A stretch of 64,000 nucleotides of DNA from JALYGY01 sp963800975. Lineage in GTDB: Bacteria; Actinomycetota; Rubrobacteria; Rubrobacterales; Rubrobacteraceae. The stretch is from assembly GCA_963800975.1 (NCBI GenBank), contig CAWDDB010000008.1, forward strand, positions 930,001-994,000, written 5' to 3'. A program made the position numbers and the translations under genes. Below, one piece after another: positions 14,642 to 22,935 of the stretch. Position 1 is the first letter of the stretch. Each line of letters begins with the position of its first letter. The notes below the pieces were generated by a model, which searched no databases, had not been told where the DNA came from, and saw only the letters and a list, made by a program, of their open reading frames with translations.

Positions 14642-17032
14642 GTGAACGCCGAACTCACATTTGGGGATGTACTGCGGCACCGCCGCGATCTGGCCGACCT
14701 CACGCAGGAGGATCTGGCCGACCGCACGGGCCTGACATCCCAGGCCATAAGCCTCCTGGAGCGCGGAGAGCGGCGCCGGCCGCACCGGTACACCGTGCAG
14801 AAACTGGCCGAAGCCCTGGGACTCGAAGGGCAGGACCTCGCCACGTTCGAGGCGGCGGCGCGTCGCCCCGCCTCTCGCGTCTCAACGATCCAGGCCCACC
14901 GCTCGAACCTTCCGGCGCCGCCCACGCCCCTGGTCGGGCGCGAGCACGACGCGGCGGCCGTGGAGGATCTCTTGCGCCGCGGGGGAGCGCGTCTGGTGAC
15001 CGTCACCGGTCCTGGCGGCGTCGGCAAGACCAGGCTGGCCATAGAGGTGGCAGGGCGTTTGCGAGGGGTGTTTGCCGACGGAGTTGTTTTCGTGCCCCTG
15101 GCTTCCGTGGGAGATCCCGATCTGTTTATCTCTACGCTCGCGGAGACGCTGGACGTGACGGATTCGGCGGGCCAGTCGCTGCGGGACGCGTTGATCCAGC
15201 ACCTGCGGGACAGACGGATGCTGCTCGTGCTGGACAACTTCGAGCATCTGCTCGCGGCCGTGTCCGCGGTGTCGGGGCTCCTGAGCGATTGTCCGGGGCT
15301 GGTGGCGCTGGTGACGAGCCGGGCGCCGCTGCGCCTCGGCGGCGAGCGCCAGTATCCCCTGCACCCGCTGTCGCTTCCCGATTCCGAGAAGCCAGCGGCT
15401 GCGGAGGTGCTGGAGCCGTCTCCCGCGGTCGAGTTGTTTCTTCAGCGCGCCCGGGCCGTCCTGCCCGATTTCGAGCTGACACCCGAGAACGTGGCGCCGA
15501 TCGCGGCGATCTGTCGCAGGCTCGATGGGCTGCCGCTGGCCATCGAGCTTGCGGCCGCCCGGATCAAGCTGTTCCCTCCTCGCGTGTTGCTCGAGAGGCT
15601 GGAGCGCGGTTCGCGCGTTCTTGGTGCGGGAACGCGGGACCTGCCGCGGCGCCAGAAGACGTTGCGCGACACGATAGCTTGGAGCCACGAACTCCTCGAT
15701 CCCGCCGAGCAGGCCCTGTTCGGAAGACTGGCCGTCTTCTCCGGCGGTTGCACGCTGGAGGCGGCCGAGGTCGTATGCGGCTCTGGTCCGGACCGGCCCG
15801 AAGAGTACGACGTGCTGGAGACGTTGGCCTCGTTGGTCGACAACAGCTTGCTGGTGGTGAGATCCGGAGCTCCAGAGAATGAGGAACCGCGCTTCACCAT
15901 GCTTGAGACGATCCGGGAGTACGCTAGCGAGCGGCTCCTGTCGGGTGGCGAGGCGGAGGAGATGAGCCGCGCGCATGCCCGCTACTACCTTACGCTCGCG
16001 GAGGCCGCGCAGCCGGAGGTCTCCAGGCGACCGGAGATTTTCGAGCAGCCTGAGGCGGGGGTCTGGGCGCTCCTAGACAGGGAGCACGACAACCTGCGGG
16101 CTGCACTCCGCTGGGCGATCCAGAGCGGGGAGGTTGAGACCGGGACCGAATTGGGGTTGATGCTGTGGAGATTCTGGGCTTCGCGCTCCCTCATGAGCGA
16201 AGGCCGCCGGTGGCTCGAGGCGGTGCTGGCGCTAGGTAATACGGCAGAAGCCGAACCCCCGCTACCCGCTCGCAGGTGGGCGTTCCTGCACCTCGCGGCG
16301 GGCATGCTGGCGGCGGGACAGGGAGACTACGATAGGGCCGTGGTGCTCCTCGAAGAGAGCCTGGCTCTCTACCAGGATCTGGGTTACAGAAAAGAGACGA
16401 GCGGTCCGCTGCGTGAGCTGGGGGCCGTCGCGTACTTCCGGGGTGACTACGAACTGGCTGTGCGCCTGAGCGAGCAGTCACTCGTCATTTCCAGGGAGTT
16501 CGGGAGTAGCTTCGGGTCTGCCCTTACCATCTGCAACCTGTCGGACGCGCTTCGCGTGCAGGGGGCCCTCGGGCGCGCCAAGACGTTGCTGGAGGAGAGC
16601 CTGGCCAAACTGCAGGGCGAGAAGTACCCCCTACGCGTCGCCTACGCGCGAGCGAGCACGCTGGCCAGGCTCGGGAGCATCGAGTGCGAACTTGGCAATC
16701 TCGACCGGGCCTCGGAACTCTACGCCGAGAGCCTCGACGTCGAGAGAAAGTTCGAGTTCAGGTTCGAGATGACGGTTTCGCTGGAGGGGCTGGCCCGGGT
16801 GGCGGCCGCAAAGGGCCGCCAGGAGCAGGCGGCGAGGATTCTAGGGACGTCCGCGGCCCTGCGCGAAGAGATGGGTACTCCCCTAACGCCGGTCGCAAGG
16901 GTGGACCACGATCACACCGTGAACGCCACCAGTTCGGCGCTCGGAGAGGAAACGTTCGCGGCCGCGTGGGAAGAGGGTTATTCGACGCCCTTCGAGGAGG
17001 TGATCGCCGATGTACTGGGCGAAGAAAGGTGA
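14642..17032 (+). CDS. XRE-STAND-TPR signal-transduction regulator
   Basis: The 796-residue protein combines an N-terminal XRE-type helix-turn-helix (about 5-60; LTQEDLADRTGLTSQAISLLERGER), a STAND/NB-ARC-like ATPase of the COG3903 class (about 95-430; Walker A GPGGVGKTRLA near 123, Walker B RMLLVLDNFEHLL near 193, sensor VALVTSRAPLRL), and C-terminal tetratricopeptide repeats (about 490-760; for example VLLEESLALYQDLGYR). STAND proteins are nucleotide-controlled switches in which the repeats sense a ligand. The GTG at 14642 places the HTH at the extreme N-terminus. Its target is unknown. Confidence 0.9.
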   Translation: MNAELTFGDVLRHRRDLADLTQEDLADRTGLTSQAISLLERGERRRPHRYTVQKLAEALGLEGQDLATFEAAARRPASRVSTIQAHRSNLPAPPTPLVGREHDAAAVEDLLRRGGARLVTVTGPGGVGKTRLAIEVAGRLRGVFADGVVFVPLASVGDPDLFISTLAETLDVTDSAGQSLRDALIQHLRDRRMLLVLDNFEHLLAAVSAVSGLLSDCPGLVALVTSRAPLRLGGERQYPLHPLSLPDSEKPAAAEVLEPSPAVELFLQRARAVLPDFELTPENVAPIAAICRRLDGLPLAIELAAARIKLFPPRVLLERLERGSRVLGAGTRDLPRRQKTLRDTIAWSHELLDPAEQALFGRLAVFSGGCTLEAAEVVCGSGPDRPEEYDVLETLASLVDNSLLVVRSGAPENEEPRFTMLETIREYASERLLSGGEAEEMSRAHARYYLTLAEAAQPEVSRRPEIFEQPEAGVWALLDREHDNLRAALRWAIQSGEVETGTELGLMLWRFWASRSLMSEGRRWLEAVLALGNTAEAEPPLPARRWAFLHLAAGMLAAGQGDYDRAVVLLEESLALYQDLGYRKETSGPLRELGAVAYFRGDYELAVRLSEQSLVISREFGSSFGSALTICNLSDALRVQGALGRAKTLLEESLAKLQGEKYPLRVAYARASTLARLGSIECELGNLDRASELYAESLDVERKFEFRFEMTVSLEGLARVAAAKGRQEQAARILGTSAALREEMGTPLTPVARVDHDHTVNATSSALGEETFAAAWEEGYSTPFEEVIADVLGEER

Positions 17033-17087
17033 GCGGCAACGCGCATCAGACCTTGCGGGATCTGTGCGACATTGAACGAGACCCAGG

Positions 17088-18318
17088 CTAGGAGACCACC
17101 TCCAGGATCGCGCACTTGAGGTAGCGGGTCTCGGGTACGTTCAGGATCTCGGGGTGGTCCGCCGCCTGTCCCCTCCATTCGCGCACCCGCACCTTCCTCC
17201 CGGCGTCGCCGGCCGCGGAGCGCAAGGTTTCCTCGAAGGTTTCCCGCGACAGGTGGTAGGAGCACGAGCAGGTAATGAGTATGCCGCCGGCGTCGAGCAA
17301 CTTCATGGCCCGCAGGTTGATCTCCTTGTAGGCGCGACGCGCCTTCGGGAGGTCGCGCTTCGCTTTGGCGAAGGCGGGCGGGTCGAGGATCACGGCGTCG
17401 TAGCACTCCCCGGCGTCCGAGCGCTTGTGCAACAGGTCGAAAGCGTTTGCCCGGGTAAAGGACAGGTTATGGAGCCCGTTGAGCTGCGCGTTGCGACGCG
17501 CCGCGTCCAGCGCTGGTCCGCTAGAGTCTACGACCTCGACCTCACTCTGCGCCGCGGGCCGCGTGCAGGGCGAATCCGCCGGCGTAAGAGAACACGTCGA
17601 GGATCCGGCCCGAGGCGTAGCGCCCGGCGGCCAGGTGGTTCTCGCGCTGGTCAAGGAAGCCGCCGGTCTTCTGGCCGTCCCACGGGTGCGCCTCGTAGCG
17701 CACCGGATCCTCGCGGACGATGACCGTCTCGGGGACCTCACCCGAGAGGACGCGCACCTCGGTATCCAGGCCTTCCCTCTTGCGTGAGGCCGAGTCACCT
17801 CGCAGGAGAATCCCGGCTGGCGAGAGGAGGGCTTGGAGGGAACCCAGAACCCATTCGATCCGCTTTTCCACGGCGGCGGAGCCTACCTGCAAGACCAGGT
17901 GGTCTCCGTACCGATCCACGACTAGGCCGGGCACGCCGTCGGCCTCGGCGTGCACGAGGCGGTACGCGTCGCCGTCTATCCCGAGGGAGTCGCGGTAGGC
18001 GAGGGCATGCTCGATCCTGTCGTGGAACCACCGCTCGTTTATCGGCGCGTCCCGGCGTTCCGCCATGCGGAGGGAGATCTCGCTCCTCGGGTTGAAGAAG
18101 GCGCGGCCGAGGAGGTCTCCTTTGCGGTCAAGGACGCGGACAACGTCGCCCGGCTGTCCCGCGGCTTCGGCGACGTCGGAGCGGTAGATCCAGGGGTGAC
18201 CCGAGCGCGTGCGGACGGCTCCCCGCGCGCCGACCACGACCCCAGGCTCCTGGCGTTCTGTCTCCCCTGTAACCTTCCTTACCCTGCTAATGACCCAACC
18301 TCTGCTAGCATCTGTCAC
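17088..18318 (-). pseudogene. RlmI-like PUA-SAM rRNA methyltransferase, frameshifted
   Basis: Two overlapping minus-strand frames together make one class I methyltransferase of the RlmI/RlmK type (23S rRNA m5C modification). The first (to 17542) has the PUA domain (SGHPWIYRSDV) and reaches motif I, ILDVFSYAGGFALHAARGA; the second continues SEVEVVDSSGPALDAARRNAQLNG, then the catalytic ILDPPAFAK motif and ITCSCSYHLS. The junction is near 17545-17560 in a GC-rich run; deleting one base or adding two restores one protein. The start may be the GTG at 18318 or a GTG at 18237 preceded by AGGAG. A sequencing error is likely, but a real mutation cannot be excluded. Confidence 0.8.
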
Positions 18319-18355
18319 GCACGGTTAATATACCCCCAAGAGAGAGGCGAGCGTC

Positions 18356-19846
18356 CTGGTCGAGTCGCGGGCAAAGCGGGTAGCTGTCGTGGGGGCGGGC
18401 ATGGGCTCGCTGGCGGCGGCCATCCGGCTCGCCGGGCGGGGCTTCGAGGTCGAGGTCTTCGAGAAGAACGACCAGCTCGGGGGTAGGATCGGCCGCCTGG
18501 GGGCGCAGGGCTTCGCCTTCGACACGGGGCCTTCGCTCCTGCTTATGACCGACACGTACCGAGAGCTGTTTGCCTCGGTTGGCCGCGATCTGGACGATTA
18601 CGCAAAGCTTATCCCCCTGGACGGGCAGTACCGCGTGGTTTTCGGTGACGGGGACTCCCTGACGATGAGGCGCACTCTCCCCGAGCTAATCCGGGAGCTC
18701 GAGCGCATAGAGCCAGGCGTTACCCCGCGCTTCTACCGCTTTTTAGAGGACGCCTGCTACAAGTACCGCATCGGCCGCAGCGAGTTCGTCGAGCGGGACT
18801 TCGAGGGCGCGCGGGACTTCTTCGGCATGAGGAACCTGAAGCTGCTGCTAAGGACGAGGGCCCTGAACAACTACTACCGCTCCGTGTCGCGCTTTTTCCG
18901 CACGGACAAGCTCAGGCAGGCGTTCAGCTTGCAGACGATGTACCTGGGGCTCTCTCCCTTCGAGGCCCCGGCCGTCTACTCCCTCCTCCCCTACACCGAG
19001 CTGGCCGAGGACGGCCTCTGGTTCCCCGAGGGGGGGATGTACTCCCTTATAGAGGCGATGGAGCGGCTGGCGGTCGAGCTGGGCGTCAGGTTCCACCTCG
19101 ACAGCCCCGTAGAAGAGGTCGTCGTCTCCAAGGGTAGGGCGCGCGGCGTCAGGGTGGGCGGAGAGGACATCGGGGCAGACGCCGTGCTCGTGGGGGCGGA
19201 TCTCCCCTACGCATACCGCGAGCTGCTGGGCGGCGCGGCGGACGGGGACTTCAGGCTGCGCAAACGGGAGAAGCTCCAGTACACGGCGTCTGCCTTCATG
19301 CTCTACCTCGGCGTGGACCGCAAGCTCGACCACCTGCTTCACCACAACTTCTACCTGTCCGGACGCTACAAGGAAAACTTCGACGCCATCTTCGGCGAGC
19401 GCAGGCTACCCGACGATCCCTCCTTCTACGTCGTCGTCCCTTCCCGCACGCAGCCGGACATGGCGCCCGAGGGGATGGAGAGCCTCTTCGTCCTCGTCCC
19501 GGTGCCGCACCTGGGACCGAACGTGGACTGGGAGCGAGACGCTCCCGCCTTCAAGGCAAAGGTATACGACCTGCTGGAGCGGCGGTGCGGCGTGGACAGG
19601 GGCTGGATCCGCTTCGAGAGCGTCAGGACGCCCCTGGACTGGAAGGACGAGTACAACCTGGAGGAGGGCGCGGCCTTCGGAATCGGGCACGGGATCCTGC
19701 AGGTCGGCTACTTCAGGCCGCCGATGGTCTCGCAGGCGGTGGGCGGGCTGTACTTCGTCGGCGCGAGCACCCGACCGGGGACAGGGGTACCTCTCGTGAC
19801 CATCGGGGCCAGGCTGGTCGCGGACCGCATCGGGCGCGAGGTCTAG
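18356..19846 (+). CDS. crtI: Phytoene desaturase (CrtI family)
   Basis: FAD-dependent desaturase acting on phytoene in carotenoid synthesis. It has an N-terminal FAD Rossmann motif (KRVAVVGAGMGSLAAAIRLAGRG), the GGRIG and FDTGPSLLLM segments, and the C-terminal VGASTRPGTGVPLVTIGARLVADRI typical of CrtI. The first ATG/GTG/TTG codon in frame is the GTG at 18389, but starting there removes the first Rossmann strand. The frame is open upstream to 18329 and contains a CTG at 18356 with GAGAGG eight bases before it, so I place the start there (496 residues). A -10-like TATACC lies at 18329-18334. crtB follows within four bases. Confidence 0.88.
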   Translation: MVESRAKRVAVVGAGMGSLAAAIRLAGRGFEVEVFEKNDQLGGRIGRLGAQGFAFDTGPSLLLMTDTYRELFASVGRDLDDYAKLIPLDGQYRVVFGDGDSLTMRRTLPELIRELERIEPGVTPRFYRFLEDACYKYRIGRSEFVERDFEGARDFFGMRNLKLLLRTRALNNYYRSVSRFFRTDKLRQAFSLQTMYLGLSPFEAPAVYSLLPYTELAEDGLWFPEGGMYSLIEAMERLAVELGVRFHLDSPVEEVVVSKGRARGVRVGGEDIGADAVLVGADLPYAYRELLGGAADGDFRLRKREKLQYTASAFMLYLGVDRKLDHLLHHNFYLSGRYKENFDAIFGERRLPDDPSFYVVVPSRTQPDMAPEGMESLFVLVPVPHLGPNVDWERDAPAFKAKVYDLLERRCGVDRGWIRFESVRTPLDWKDEYNLEEGAAFGIGHGILQVGYFRPPMVSQAVGGLYFVGASTRPGTGVPLVTIGARLVADRIGREV

Positions 19847-19849
19847 GCG

Positions 19850-20809
19850 GTGCGGCTCGACCCGGCCAGCGGCAAGAGGCTCCAAGCCGGGCTCACGCTC
19901 GCTGAGAGCTACGAGCTGTGCCGGCTCGCGCAGCGGGCCCACAGCAGGACCTACTACTTCTCCACGCAGCTCTTCCCGCCCGAGGTGCGGCCGCACGTAC
20001 ACGCGCTCTACGCGTTCATGCGCTACGCGGACGAGATCGTGGACAACCCGGGCTCGACCTCGCGCGGGGAGCAACTCTCCGCCCTCGAGGCCTTCGAGGA
20101 GGAGACGCTGGCCGCCGTGGCCGGGGAGGGGGTTCCCAACCCCGTGCTACGAGCGTACGCCAACACCGTGCGAGAGCGGGGCATCGACCGCGAGGACATA
20201 GTCGCTTTCATGAAGAGCATGAAGATGGACACCCGCGTCTTTCGCTACCCGACCTACGGGGACCTGGAGGCCTACACCTACGGCAGCGCGGCGGTAGTGG
20301 GCCTGATGATGTGCCGGGTCGTCGGTGTCGCCGACGGTAGGGCGGACGAGCACGCCCGCGCCCTCGGCGTGGCGATGCAGCTCACGAACTTCCTGCGGGA
20401 CGTAAGAGAAGACTGGGCCAGGGGGCGCGTATACCTGCCGCTCGAGGACCTGAGGAGCTTCGACTACACCGAGGGCGATCTGGGCGCCGGGGTGGTAGAC
20501 GAACGGTTCGTCGAGCTGATGCGGTTCGAGATCCGTCGCACCCGCGTCCTGTACGAGGTCGCCGACGAGGGGATGGCCTACATACCGCGCGGGCGTCGCT
20601 TCCCCGTGGTGGTGGCGCGCGAGCTCTACGCGGCGATCCTGGCCCGGATTGAGGCCCAGGGCTACGACGTCTTCGCGCGCCGGGCGGAGACATCCAGGGC
20701 GGGGAAGCTCGGGGTCGCGGCCAGATGCGCCGCTCGGAACCCGGGCGAGATCCTGGCCAGCCGCCGCTCCCTCCGACGGGCCAAAATTGCAATCGTGCCC
20801 CGATCGTGA
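19850..20809 (+). CDS. crtB: Phytoene synthase (CrtB family)
   Basis: Condenses two geranylgeranyl diphosphates into phytoene, the first carotenoid step. The 319-residue protein has both aspartate-rich motifs, RYADEIVDNP (about 58-67) and NFLRDVREDWARGRVYLP (about 181-198), plus YCYYVAG-equivalent segment AYTYGSAAVVGLMMCRVVG. The GTG start lies three bases after the crtI stop, so the two are cotranslated. Red carotenoids (bacterioruberin) are characteristic of Rubrobacter, which fits this pair. The promoter of the next operon is embedded in its last 25 bases. Confidence 0.93.
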   Translation: MRLDPASGKRLQAGLTLAESYELCRLAQRAHSRTYYFSTQLFPPEVRPHVHALYAFMRYADEIVDNPGSTSRGEQLSALEAFEEETLAAVAGEGVPNPVLRAYANTVRERGIDREDIVAFMKSMKMDTRVFRYPTYGDLEAYTYGSAAVVGLMMCRVVGVADGRADEHARALGVAMQLTNFLRDVREDWARGRVYLPLEDLRSFDYTEGDLGAGVVDERFVELMRFEIRRTRVLYEVADEGMAYIPRGRRFPVVVARELYAAILARIEAQGYDVFARRAETSRAGKLGVAARCAARNPGEILASRRSLRRAKIAIVPRS

Positions 20810-20815
20810 TGTAAT
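20787..20815 (+). promoter_or_regulatory. Promoter of the methionine operon
   Basis: TTGCAA (20787-20792) and TGTAAT (20810-20815) are separated by exactly 17 bases, a good housekeeping promoter. It overlaps the 3' end of crtB and would start transcription near 20822, about 28 bases before the SAM riboswitch. Confidence 0.6.
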
Positions 20816-20849
20816 TGTTGCTCAAATAGACGCCGGGCGACCGGCGGCG

Positions 20850-20960
20850 CTCATCGAGAGCGGTGGAGGGACGGGCCCTGTGAAGCCGCGGCAACCGGCG
20901 AGGCGCTAGAGCGCATCGCGGCAGGTGCCAACTCCCGCGGAGGAGACTCCGAGAGATGAG
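20850..20960 (+). ncRNA. SAM-I (S-box) riboswitch aptamer
   Basis: The segment has the whole S-box consensus in order: P1 CTCATC (20850-20855) pairing with GATGAG (20955-20960), GAGAGCGGTGGAGGGAC, GGGCCCTGTGAAGCC, GGCAACC, a variable stem, and AGGTGCCAACTCC. These are the S-adenosylmethionine-binding core elements. It lies in the leader of a homocysteine methyltransferase/MTHFR-metH operon, the expected target. SAM binding stabilises P1 and should turn the operon off through the hairpin at 20981-21043. Confidence 0.95.
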
Positions 20961-20980
20961 TCGAACCAGCTATCGACGAA

Positions 20981-21043
20981 GCCTCTCTCCTCAGCGCGAG
21001 CGCCTAGCCGGCGACGCCGGGAACGGAGAGGGGCCAGCTTTTT
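20981..21043 (+). terminator. Riboswitch expression platform: terminator that also hides the ribosome binding site
   Basis: GCCTCTCTCC (20981-20990) pairs over 10 bp (one G-U) with GGAGAGGGGC (21025-21034), followed by CAGC and TTTTT (21039-21043). A small CCGGC-GAC-GCCGG hairpin (21008-21020) sits in the loop. The right arm contains the only good Shine-Dalgarno sequence (GGAGAGG), and the TTG start overlaps the U-tract. The 3' strand of P1 (GAGAGA) can pair with TCTCTC of the left arm as antiterminator. Both transcription and translation could therefore be blocked when SAM is bound. Confidence 0.75.
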
Positions 21044-22901
21044 GAGCCTGAACCTCAAAGAACTACTCGAAGACAGGGTCGTCGTGGGCGACGGCGCCGT
21101 GGGCACTCTCCTCGGCGAGCGCGGGGTCGGCTTCGGTCACCCTTACGCCAGGGCAAACCTCTCGCACCCCGAGATGGTCGCTGGTATACACGAGGAGTAC
21201 CTGCGCGCGGGGGCCAGCGTTATCGAGACGAACACCTTCGCCGCCAACCGCTTCAAGCTCGAGATCCACGACCTCGAGGAGCGCGTGCGCGAGGTCAACG
21301 TCGCGGGCGCCAGGCTGGCGAAGCGGGCCGTCGCGTCGGTCGGCGGCGATAGCACGCTGGTGCTTGGCGCGGTCGGCCCCCTCGGGCGTCCGCTCGCCCC
21401 CATTGGCCCCGTGAGCCAGCGGGAGGCGCGGGAGGTCTTTCTGGAGCAGGCCGAGGCTCTGCTCGAAGGCGGCGCCGACGCGCTGCTCCTCGAGACTTTC
21501 ACCGACCTCGCGGAGCTGCGGCTCGCGTACGACGCGGTGAGGCCGCTTGGTGCGCCGGTGCTCGCGTACAAGACCTTCGTCGAGGACGGCGAGACGCTGG
21601 CCGAGGGGTTGCCCGCGCGGACCGCGCGCGAGATCTCCTCCTGGGGCGCGGATCTCACCGGCGCCAACTGCACGGTCGGGCCGCAGCGGATGGTCGAGAT
21701 CGCCGCGGGGATGTCGGAGGAGGTCGGCCCCGTGGCCGCCTTCCCCAACCCGGGGCTACCGCAGCTGGTTGGGGGCCACATCCGCTTCTCGCGCGACGTC
21801 GGCCACTTCGCCGAGTACGGCGTGAAGCTCGCCGAGGCCGGGGCGCGCCTTATCGGCGGGTGCTGCGGCACGACCCCGGCCCACGTCAGCGCCCTCTCCG
21901 AGGCCCTGAGGAACCACAAGGTGTCCAGAAGAAGCTGGAAGCGAGCGTCGGCCGCTCAGGGGCTGGAGGAGACCCGGATATCCAGCGTGCCGGCCTCGGG
22001 CTTCGCAGCGCGGCTCCGGACGGGCTTCGCCGTCACTGTGGAGGTTGACCTGCCGCGGGGCAACGACATCTGCAAGGTCGTCGAGGCGGCTCGGCGCTTG
22101 AAGGAGCGCGGCGTGGACGCCGTGGACATCTCGGACGGGGCGAGGGCAAGGCTGCGCATGCACCCCGTGGCGGCGGCCAGGATCCTGCACGACGAGGTCG
22201 GGATCGAGACGGTGGCTCACATCTCCTGTCGCGACCGGAACCTCATAGGCCTGCAGGCCGATCTGCTCGGCGCGGCGGCCCTCGGCGTGAAGAACATCCT
22301 CGCCGTGACCGGCGACCCGGCCCAGATCGGCGATTACCCCGAGGCGACCTCGGTCTTCGACACCGACTCGGTCGGTCTGGTGCACGTCCTCTCGAAGATG
22401 AACCGCGGGGAGGACCTCGCTGGCAACCCCATAGGCAATCCCCCGGGCTTTCTGATCGGGGCCGCCTTCAACCCGACCGCGGAGGACCTCGACGCCGAGG
22501 TCGAGAAGCTCAGGCGCAAGGTCGAGGCCGGCGCCCACGCCTTCTGGACGCAGCCGGTCTTCGAGATCGGGGCGCTGGAGGAGACGCTAGAGCGGATCGA
22601 TGACGACCGGGTCTGCCTGCTGCTCGGCCTGATGCCCCTGAGGAGCGCCCGCCAGGCGGAGTTTTTACATCACGAAGTCCCAGGCATAAACATACCCAAG
22701 AACGTAAGGCAGAAGCTCGCCGCCCTCTCGCCCGAAGACGCCCCGAGGTACGGCGTCGAGGTGGCCCAGAACCTCCTCGTCAAGGCCAGACCCCTCGTTG
22801 GGGGCGCCTACATCATGCCGCCGGCCAGCGCCCCCGACCTCGCTGGGGACGTGCTGGAGGCGCTCGATGTCGAAGCTTCGGGAAAGGAAGTACGAACCTG
22901 A
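21042..22901 (+). CDS. yitJ: Bifunctional homocysteine S-methyltransferase / 5,10-methylenetetrahydrofolate reductase
   Basis: A 619-residue fusion as in Bacillus YitJ. Residues 1-290 form a homocysteine S-methyltransferase barrel with the zinc cysteines in GANC (about 209) and GGCCGTT (about 273); residues 320-600 form a MetF-type reductase (TVEVDLPRGNDICKVVEA, HISCRDRNLIGLQADLLGA, GAHAFWTQPVFE). It can make methyl-THF and bind or methylate homocysteine for methionine synthesis. The TTG at 21042 gives LSLNLKELLEDRVVVGDGAVG, aligned with the family start; an ATG at 20925 lies inside the riboswitch and is not used. metH follows 34 bases later. Confidence 0.93.
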   Translation: MSLNLKELLEDRVVVGDGAVGTLLGERGVGFGHPYARANLSHPEMVAGIHEEYLRAGASVIETNTFAANRFKLEIHDLEERVREVNVAGARLAKRAVASVGGDSTLVLGAVGPLGRPLAPIGPVSQREAREVFLEQAEALLEGGADALLLETFTDLAELRLAYDAVRPLGAPVLAYKTFVEDGETLAEGLPARTAREISSWGADLTGANCTVGPQRMVEIAAGMSEEVGPVAAFPNPGLPQLVGGHIRFSRDVGHFAEYGVKLAEAGARLIGGCCGTTPAHVSALSEALRNHKVSRRSWKRASAAQGLEETRISSVPASGFAARLRTGFAVTVEVDLPRGNDICKVVEAARRLKERGVDAVDISDGARARLRMHPVAAARILHDEVGIETVAHISCRDRNLIGLQADLLGAAALGVKNILAVTGDPAQIGDYPEATSVFDTDSVGLVHVLSKMNRGEDLAGNPIGNPPGFLIGAAFNPTAEDLDAEVEKLRRKVEAGAHAFWTQPVFEIGALEETLERIDDDRVCLLLGLMPLRSARQAEFLHHEVPGINIPKNVRQKLAALSPEDAPRYGVEVAQNLLVKARPLVGGAYIMPPASAPDLAGDVLEALDVEASGKEVRT

Positions 22902-22935
22902 TGCCCGCTGCCAGTAGACCGAAACCTCCATCCCC

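Noticed and set aside
17500..17560. Programmed frameshift in the rlmI-like gene
   Set aside because: No slippery heptamer or downstream pseudoknot is apparent, and three other genes in the window show similar isolated indels.
20925..21041. In-frame ATG at 20925 as the start of the homocysteine methyltransferase/MTHFR gene
   Set aside because: It lies inside the SAM-I aptamer; the added residues match no family member, and the TTG at 21042 has the SD and the right N-terminus.
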